DNA of 64,000 nucleotides. It comes from Metamycoplasma subdolum. Lineage in GTDB: Bacteria > Bacillota_I > Bacilli_A > Mycoplasmatales > Metamycoplasmataceae. The position numbers and the translations under genes are program-made. Shown piece after piece: positions 57,057-64,000 of this stretch (positions are counted from its first letter, which is position 1; the number at the start of each line of letters is the position of its first letter). Where the stretch lies: positions 558,001 through 622,000 of the forward strand of contig NZ_CP137846.1 of assembly GCF_033546815.1 (NCBI RefSeq), written 5' to 3'. The notes under the pieces were generated by a model that did no database searches, was not told the DNA's origin, and worked only from the letters and a program-made list of their open reading frames with translations.

Positions 57057-58072
57057 AAGTTTAGTTTCCTATTAATAAATTTAACTTCTTCTTTTGCTTT
57101 TTCAATAGTAATTGTTATACCTGTTGGTTGTGTGTGACTGTGGAAGCTTAAAATAATTGCTGTAAAAATTATAGAAATTGCCAACATAATTAATGTTCCA
57201 TAAATTATTCTTATCGATTCATTTCTATAATGAATAAATTCTGGAACAAGTTCAACAATTGACATAAATACAATAACAGCACCACCTAAAATTTCTAGTG
57301 AAGGTATTAATCATCCAACCTTATTCATAAATGGACCAACAAATGCTCCAAAGAACATAATTGGAATTAATACTAAAAGAGTTATAAAGTTAAATAATAT
57401 TGCCCTTTTTTTAGTTTCGCCATATTGAAGTTGACGATAATAAACAATAACTAGTTCTAATAATAAGTGAAGGTTGAATGTAACCATCAAAGCTACATTA
57501 GGATTTCTTCCTACTCCAGAGAATTGAGCAACCCCATAACCTAAAACAAGACCATCAATTATTCTATGACTTAGAATCATTAATATTGCGGTTCAAGCTG
57601 CTTTGGGGTTGTCAACATCTCGAAATGAAATAAGGTGATCTGAGTGTTGATGTTCTTCGTGGCTTGAATGAGGATCAGTTTTGGATGCTTTGATAAATAA
57701 GTAACGACCTAAAATTACAATAGTTAAACCAATTAAAGTTGAAAGCCCAATTATTAATGCTGTGTAAGTTCTTTCTAGTCCTACATTACCATTAGTGTAT
57801 TTAAGACCGCCAAGTTCTCCTGGAGTGTGAAATCAAGTTTCAATCTGAATTGTTCCTTCTTTCATAAATCCCATTGAACCTATCATCAAAAACATACCAG
57901 TTGAGAAAGCATAGATATAAATTGTTTTCTTATTAGTTATCTTAACTTTGATAAAAGAAAGGATTGTTAGAAATAACATAGGAACTGATAGTAAAATAGC
58001 AATGTAAATCAATAAATTTACAAAGATAACAAGGTATAGGTTCCCACCAAAGTCAGTACCTTTAAAAAACAA
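57029..58072 (-). CDS. ZIP-family metal transporter
   Basis: 347 residues, about eight transmembrane helices. A His-rich loop SKTDPHSSHEEHQHSDHLISF (about residues 134-154) lies between helices 3 and 4. Helix 4 has ILMILSHRIIDGLVLGYG, with His and Asp in the metal-site positions, and helix 5 has FNLHLLLELVIVY (His, Glu). Imports Zn2+ or Fe2+ by family. The start is an unusual TTG at 58072: GGAGG lies 7 bases before it and no ATG is near. First gene of the ZIP/OppA-like/lipoprotein unit and divergent from the two His-containing lipoprotein genes. Confidence 0.9.
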
Positions 58073-58176
58073 GATTATGCCTCCATTGATTATTTATAAC
58101 AATAAATTATACGAAATATTTTACAATAAAAGTATAATTTTATTATAATAAAAAATGTAAAAAATTAAAAAAAGTT

Positions 58177-60039
58177 ATGAAAAAAATTAAAACATTATCT
58201 TATATTTTAATTGCGGGTTTGCCAACCTTTTCGCTTACTGCAATATCTTGTGCAAAAGATCGCCCATATTTAAATTTAGCTAAAATTAGTAGAGTTTATT
58301 TAAACAAATTAAACTTAAATCAAATATCAAATTTAGAGAACGGAGCAAAGATTTTCTACTATTATAAAGGCAAAAATCAAAAAACCTATAAAACAAGTTT
58401 TGTTGAAAATAACAAGCTAATTTTAGTTAGAGAGAATGGTGAACGGGATGTTTATACTCCTGATTTTAGTCATGAAATTTATTGAAAAGAAACTAGCTCT
58501 TCATTTAATACAACTAGTGTAATTGATACTCTTGATAAAACTGATTTAAATAAGTTTATGACAACATATGATTTTGATTCCATTGATTCAGCTAATGGTT
58601 ATGGCGATCAATGGTATGAGGTTTTAACTGAAAAAACTGGTCAAGATTTTATAAGAACTGGTGATCCATATTTTGCAGATCTTCAATCAATTATTTTCAG
58701 AATAATTTACGATTATGATATTGATTACAATTATATGAACTCTAAATTGTTTATTAATAAAAATAAAGAGACAAAGTTATTAGATGGATTTTTTCATACC
58801 AAGTATATACAAGCAGAAACCTGACTTTCAAAAGAATATGAAAATCAAAGAAAAAAGTTTGAGACTTTTATGCTTCTATATTTAAACAAATTCAATGTTA
58901 ATGCTCATAAAATTGACATTGATTGATCAAAGGCAACTGTTAAACATTCGCTTGCTGAATCTACATCTTATGTTCAATTTCAAGTTAAAGATATTCTTGA
59001 TAAAGACAATAAAAGCTTATTGAATGATTCAAATAAAAACAAAACTTTTTATATCAATGGATTTAGAAATTATGCAACTAGCCAAAAGTTTGGTGTTGGA
59101 TTTTCTGGTTTAAAAGAAAGCCTTCCACTATTCAATGAATATGTTGAAAATCCATTGCTTCTTATTAATTCGAAGTACATTTCTGTAATTGATAATATCA
59201 ATGAATTTGCTAAAGGTGGTGTTACTTTTGACTTTTGGAACATCAAAGGATTGATGTATTATTTCAATTATTTTAAGGATGAAATTTTGTTTTTGGAAGT
59301 TCCTTCATACCGTGCACATGAAGATTTATTTTATAAGATAATTGATGTAAAATTCGTTGATTATTTAGATACTAACCAATTATTCAAAGTTACTGTTAGA
59401 GTTTATAAAAAGGATAAAACTTTTAAAGATTATGTTTGAATTTCATCAAATTTTGACGACCACGGACATAGACTTAAAGGTATGATTTTAGAAAATAAAA
59501 TGGATAAATTAACCAGTGATGATATTTATTCTTATGATGTCGGAATGAAACCCTTACCTGATGGAATTAAACTTAGTGATTTTTTAAAAACTGACATTGC
59601 TAATCCAACAGTGTTTCAAAAACTTTTAAAAATGGCGGGTGAACAACTTGAAAACATTTTTAGATTTTGAAACAATGATTCAAGATCAGAATTTGAAACA
59701 GATTTTTTAAAATCTGATTCAAAACAAATTTATATTTTAGGCTCCTATATTAATAATTATTTATTATCTTATTCTCTTGCAACTCAAGCTGGAAAAATAA
59801 GGAGCGGAGTAAAAAGAATTGATTTAGAAGTTTTAGAAGCAGCTCAAGAAATTGGAAGAGTTAAATTGAAACTTTTATTCAAAGGATGAGCAAGCGAAAA
59901 TGATTTTGATTTTATTTCAAAAGGCGAAAAAGAACTTGCAAGCGTTACTTTATATTGAAATGGTTTTAAAGGCTTTAATAAAAATAAATATGGTGATGAA
60001 CTTTTCACAATTGAAAAAATAGAGATAGGAGGAATTTAA
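58177..60039 (+). CDS. Surface lipoprotein of unknown function (aromatic-rich)
   Basis: 620 residues. Signal MKKIKTLSYILIAGLPTFSLTAISCAKD with lipobox AISC. Unusually rich in Tyr, Phe and Asp, with clusters such as IFRIIYDYDIDYNYMNSK and FNYFKDEILFLEVPSYRAHEDLFYK. A His pair in FDDHGHRLKG (about 427) and HED could bind metal. I do not recognise a family; it may belong to the mycoplasma-specific aromatic-rich surface proteins. No ribosome site, so perhaps leaderless. It is followed 1 base later by the next lipoprotein gene, with AGGAGG at its end. Confidence 0.8.
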
Positions 60040-60040
60040 A

Positions 60041-61090
60041 ATGAATAAGAAAATGTCATTATTTTTCTCTTTGTTATCTTTAAGTTTCGTTCCAGCACTT
60101 ACTATTTCATGCAAAAAACCTGAAGATTGAGAAGATTTGAATAAGTTAAAACCTTCAGATGAAATTAAGGTTAAAAAAACCTTCACTTTTACAAGTGAAG
60201 AAGCAAAAAAGATTGAATCAATTTATTTTGGTGTCATGAAAGATTTACTAACTCGAGTAAAAAATAATTGAAGAGATTATAAAAAAGATTGAAATGAACT
60301 TAAAAGAAATGTAGTTTTATTTAGAAATAAAATAGATAGATTAATAATACAACAATCAAATCTTGATGATCAAAAAGCATTACAAACTTTTTTTGATACT
60401 TGAATTAGTACTAAAAGTAAAGGCATGAAACTAACTTATGACGGGCAAGAACATGTTAATTATTTTGCACTATTCTTACTTAAATACACCTTAATTTATG
60501 ATGATGTTGCTGCCGTTTTAAATGATGTAAATTTAGCATTTGATGCACAAGGATTTTTAGAAGATCTAAAAATAGTTGATGATAGATTAGAAGGGAAAGA
60601 CATTAATTTAGCAAGTTTACAAAAATCACTTCAAAACCTTTGAAAGTTTGTAAATCAACATCTTTATAATCCAAATAAAATTACTAAAAAAGAAGACCTT
60701 GAGCATATGGAAATTGGTGCTGATAAAAATTCACATACTCACTCTCATGCAGGTGTAAACTTAACATACGAGTTAGGCCTTTGACATGAAAAGTTGTTTG
60801 AAACGAAGAAAATAAAAGATAGCACTAATAAAACTTTATTTGATTACTTTTTGGATGATTGAAAAAACGTTAAAAAGCATATTGTAATCAATATTGATTC
60901 TTTAAATTATGAAGTTGATTTTAATAGAATAGTTAAAAATTTAACCACTATAAAGAGTTTAGAGTCTGTAACAAAAATAGGTGATATAAAGTTAAGAGAA
61001 AATGGACAAAAAATTCTTGATACAATAAAAGTTCATATCTTAAATATTGCTAAAAAGTACAACATTCAAGATAAGTTAGAACTTAAATAG
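60041..61090 (+). CDS. Lipoprotein of unknown function with a His cluster
   Basis: 349 residues. Signal with lipobox LTISCKKP. Mostly helical. The segment NSHTHSHAGVNLTYELGLWHEKLFE (about 228-252) carries five His, a plausible metal site. Trp-rich helices (NNWRDYKKDWNELKRN, WKNVKKHIVIN) are encoded with TGA. Preceded by AGGAGG from the previous gene, so the two are co-translated. Position beside a ZIP transporter suggests a metal link, but this is inference. Confidence 0.82.
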
Positions 61091-61094
61091 TAAA

Positions 61095-61124
61095 AAAATG
61101 CAACGGTAAAATGTTGCATTTTAT
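61095..61124. terminator. Bidirectional terminator between the lipoprotein and oppC
   Basis: AAAATGCAAC and GTTGCATTTT form a 10-bp stem with an 8-base loop. The oppC stop codon overlaps its last bases. Confidence 0.85.
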
Positions 61125-62311
61125 TTTAAAACAGGATTATAAGCATGAGCTAAAGCATTCGAAAATAGTTTTAATGAAACCGAGAAAGAAACAACTAAGA
61201 TTGTTAAAACTAATATGTAAAGAAAGTTTGTTTTGATTGAACTTAAAGCTTCTTTAAAAATTGTTCCTATGTTTAAATTATTACTTTCCGTAATGAAATC
61301 TAAGAATGCTAAAGATGAAACAATTAAGATGTTAATTGCAAGTCTTTCAGTTACTAAGATTAGAAGTGAAGGAAAGATTTTTCTAAATAATTGAAAGTAA
61401 ATAATTTGACCTTGATTTAATCCAACCGCCATCGCTGAATAAACAAATTCTTTTCTTCTTAAAGCTAGTGTTTCGTTTTTACTTATTTCATAAAAAGAAG
61501 ACCATGAAATTAATGAAAATGCTATTAAAATTGCATATCAATTTGTGCCCATAAAAGCACATAATAAAAAGATTCATAAAAGTTCTGGAATAGCATTAAT
61601 CATATTAGCAAATGATTCAATAATTCTAGAGTATCATTTTTCTTTTTTAAGTGCTACTAAAGCACCCAAAGAAAAGCCTACAAAAATATTGAAAAAGATG
61701 GCAAGTAAAATGATTCCAAGAGTGACAGCAATTGAAGATAAAAGTCTTGAATAAATATCGATTCCATCATTATTCGTGCCAAGAATTGGCTTGAAATTTT
61801 GGCTATTAATTTCAGCGTTTGGAATAGATGAAATATTTAAATTTATTGCTTTTATTAAATCATAAGGATTGTAATATAAAGTAACGATATCAGTTGATAT
61901 AGTTTGACTTCCGCCTGAATCAAAAGCTGAGTCAAAAAGTATTTTGAAAACAGGAGTTTCACCATTAGAAAATGCTCTATTTTTTTCAAGTTCTGCTACT
62001 TGCCTTATGAAGTCAAGTTCAGCGCCTCTTTCAAAGTTTCTTTTAACAATTTGAGAGTAATAACTTGGCAAATTATTTACAAAGATTGAACCATTTTGAA
62101 GTGATTTAGTTGGTGAGTACTTTATAAAGCAAAGTGCAACTAATAAAGTAAGTAAAATTGCCATGAAAAATACAAGTGCAAAAATGTTGGATTTCTTCAT
62201 AAAAAAACGGGTTCAAAACATTTTTGTTGATGTTTTTGGAAGGGCTAAATCTATTGACTTAGGTTTTTTAGTTTTGAACTTAAATAAAGAAGGATTTTGA
62301 AAATTAAGCAT
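61121..62311 (-). CDS. oppC: Oligopeptide ABC transporter permease OppC
   Basis: 396 residues. After a cytoplasmic N-terminus of about 38 residues, helix 1 (IFALVFFMAILLTLLVALCF) and a large outer loop of about 100 residues (GTNNDGIDIYSRLLSS is the conserved entry to the core) come five more helices. The coupling loop is YEISKNETLALRKKEFVYSAMAVGLNQGQIIYFQLFRKIFPSLLILVTERLAINILIVSSLAFL. Start at 62311 with GGAGGAA; a later in-frame ATG (62200) would lose the N-terminus. It is the last gene of its unit; no ATPase gene follows. Confidence 0.9.
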
Positions 62312-63278
62312 ACTTCCTCCTCAATGAATTTACCTTTGGTTTATTGAAGAATAAAATGCCACTTTGTTTTCTTTGTTCGGGGTTCAAATATTCAACAATA
62401 AAATCAATAATAAATTTATAAATTAAAAGTAAAAGCAGACTAACAAAAAAGAAGTACATTATCATATTTATTTCTGCTTTTTGAAAGGCAAAAGAGATGA
62501 AAACTGATTGGCCTGGAATTGAGAAAATTCTTTCAATAACTATTGATGAAGTTATTAATAAAATATAAAAAGGAATTAATGTTTGAAGTTGATTAATTAT
62601 TAATTTTTTAAGTAAAACTTTTTTAAATAATTCTACTCTTGACATCCCTATAGTTTTAGCAAATAAATAATAGTTAGAAGATAAAACTTCTTTAGTGGTT
62701 TTTCTTGCTTTTGCCATAAAAAGTGAGATAGTTCCAAAAGATGTAATTAGTATAGGAACAAGTAAAGATTGTAAGGCAAAAGGATAGTCACTAATAAACT
62801 GAGAAGGATAAGCAAAAATGTGTGAGAATGATAGTGCTAAAATAGCAATTAAAATAAGAGGAATTGTTGCAAAAATAGAGATTAAAAAGTTAACTAAAAC
62901 ATCGGAAGTTTTGCCATATTTATATCCAATTCAAACTCCTAAAATATTACCAATTATTAAGGCAAAAATAAAGGTTATTAAAGTGAATAAAATAGTTCAT
63001 TTAAATTGTGAAAAATACAGTGTTGGGATTGATATATTTTCCCCTCCACCAAGGTTAGAATAAACCTTGCCAAATGAGCCTGAAAATAGATCCCTCATAT
63101 ATCTTCCAAATCTTGCAAAAATATTAGTTTCAAGTTGATTAAAAACAGCAATATTTGTTTTAATTTGTTTGGTTAAAAGTAAATTAATTGCAAGAAAAAT
63201 AACGCAAAGCGAAACAAAAAATATTGCGACATAAATTAGCAATCTATAGAAAAAATCTAATGCTTTATTGCGTTTCAT
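62304..63278 (-). CDS. oppB: Oligopeptide ABC transporter permease OppB
   Basis: 324 residues, six transmembrane helices. The coupling loop is AKARKTTKEVLSSNYYLFAKTIGMSRVELFKKVLLKKLIINQLQTLIPFYILLITSSIVIERIFSIPG, with the family's conserved VIERIFSIPG. Overlaps oppC by 8 bases and starts 17 bases after the OppA-like gene, with AAAGGAG in the gap. Confidence 0.92.
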
Positions 63279-63295
63279 TTTTCTCCTTTATATAA

Positions 63296-64000
63296 TTAAT
63301 CTAAGTATTTTTTAAAGTTCAAAAAGTAACTCTTTGTTTTATCCTTGTTAATAACTTCAACAATTTTTACTTCTCTATTTTTTTGCACATAATCAAAATA
63401 TTTTGAAGATGTTTTATTTCAAATCATAGGAACTCTAACATTTGAAATTGTTCTTTTTACTTCGTCTTGTCTACCATAAGATTCTTTATTAATAATTTCT
63501 TTAATCTCATCAGCTTCAAGTTTGTTGTTGGCGTTAGCATCTACTCAAAGTTTTACTTTAAAATTATCATTTATTAAAAAATCATTGTTGCTTAAAAATT
63601 CATAAGGAATACTTTCAGAAGTATATGCAAACATATCGCTTTCTAGCCCAACAAAGTTAGGTGCTCTAAAGTCCCCTAGACCTGAATTTCATTTCTTTTT
63701 AACAAGAGCTCTTGGTTTAAAAACATTAATTTTGTAAGGTTTGTATGATTCATTTTTTGGATCATTTGTTGAAAATATTAAGTAACTATTTTTAAAACTA
63801 GTTTCACTTTCAGCAAAGAAATCCTTACTTAAAAATCCACCTAAAACAAATCCTTTTGAAGGTTCTTTACTAGTTGTTGGCACATAAATATTTTCATTAT
63901 GATTAGCAAATGAAAGGTAAGAAATTGGTTGTCCATATCCCATAACATCGAGATAAGCTTTGTAAAGTCCTTTTAGAAATTTATTTTGATTTTTTTCTAG
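63296..64000 (-). CDS. oppA: OppA-like oligopeptide-binding protein, C-terminal part (cut by window edge)
   Basis: The last 234 codons are visible; the start lies beyond the right edge, so the signal peptide cannot be seen. VMGYGQPISYLSFANHNENIYVPTTSKEPSKGFVLGGFLSKDF... and VWVDANANNKLEADEIKEIINKESYG are consistent with the tail of a large mycoplasmal substrate-binding protein, but the call rests mainly on position before oppB and oppC. The segment DANANNKLEADEIKEI looks like an EF-hand-type Ca2+-binding (dockerin-like) loop. Confidence 0.7.

Overview
The window is from a wall-less Mollicute. It is very AT-rich, and dozens of genes stay open only if TGA is read as tryptophan. All gene spans below use translation table 4. 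Many signal peptides end in a Cys lipobox, and the transporters (BMP-type nucleoside ABC system, oppABC), surface lipoproteins and minimal housekeeping set fit the Mycoplasma hominis-type lineage (Mycoplasmopsis/Metamycoplasma). That placement is an inference; I cannot name the species. I saw no rRNA, tRNA, CRISPR array or insertion sequence.

Layout. 1-6.1 kb (minus): the start of a membrane protein, an M13 zinc peptidase (pepO), an unusual membrane protein that looks like a decayed GGDEF-EAL protein, and pcrA. 6.4-9.4 kb (minus): asnS, a glycosyltransferase-like gene and an RDD membrane protein in one tight unit. 9.6-11.6 kb: a type II restriction-modification cassette between asnS and serS. 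Its methyltransferase carries a fused helix-turn-helix, its endonuclease is LlaMI/MvaI-like, and an SsoII-like operator lies upstream. 11.6-31.2 kb is mostly housekeeping: serS, recD2, pth-tilS-ftsH, metK, mnmE-rlmD-ftsY-ylxM, pyrH-frr, cdsA-polC. 31.2-37.7 kb: tmcAL, a 913-residue protein that looks like a PTS EIIC-EIIA fusion without its phospho-histidines, an AlkD-like gene, and tsaE-tsaB-tsaD for t6A tRNA modification.

37.7-43.8 kb (minus) is a nucleoside-type ABC uptake operon: lipoprotein, internal terminator, double ATPase, permease 1, permease 2. Permease 1 has a long cytoplasmic coiled-coil tail containing an exact 135-bp tandem duplication. 44.1-54.0 kb carries surface proteins around uvrB: a leucine-rich-repeat lipoprotein, a candidate ~50-nt hairpin RNA, an MnuA-like nuclease lipoprotein, and two large paralogues built of ~88-residue helical repeats plus a C-terminal LRR domain. 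54.0-61.1 kb is a ZIP metal transporter locus with an OppA-like lipoprotein, a small lipoprotein, and two divergent lipoproteins bearing His clusters. 61.1-64.0 kb (minus): oppC, oppB and the end of an oppA-like gene, with no oppD or oppF following.

How it works together: many gene pairs overlap by 1-28 bases, so most of the window is probably transcribed in a few long units. Several single promoters place the TATAAT-like box only 6-9 bases before the ATG, suggesting leaderless mRNAs. The candidates for undescribed biology are the two catalytically dead-looking signalling/transport proteins (523 and 913 residues), the repeat-tailed permease, and the small hairpin transcript before uvrB.
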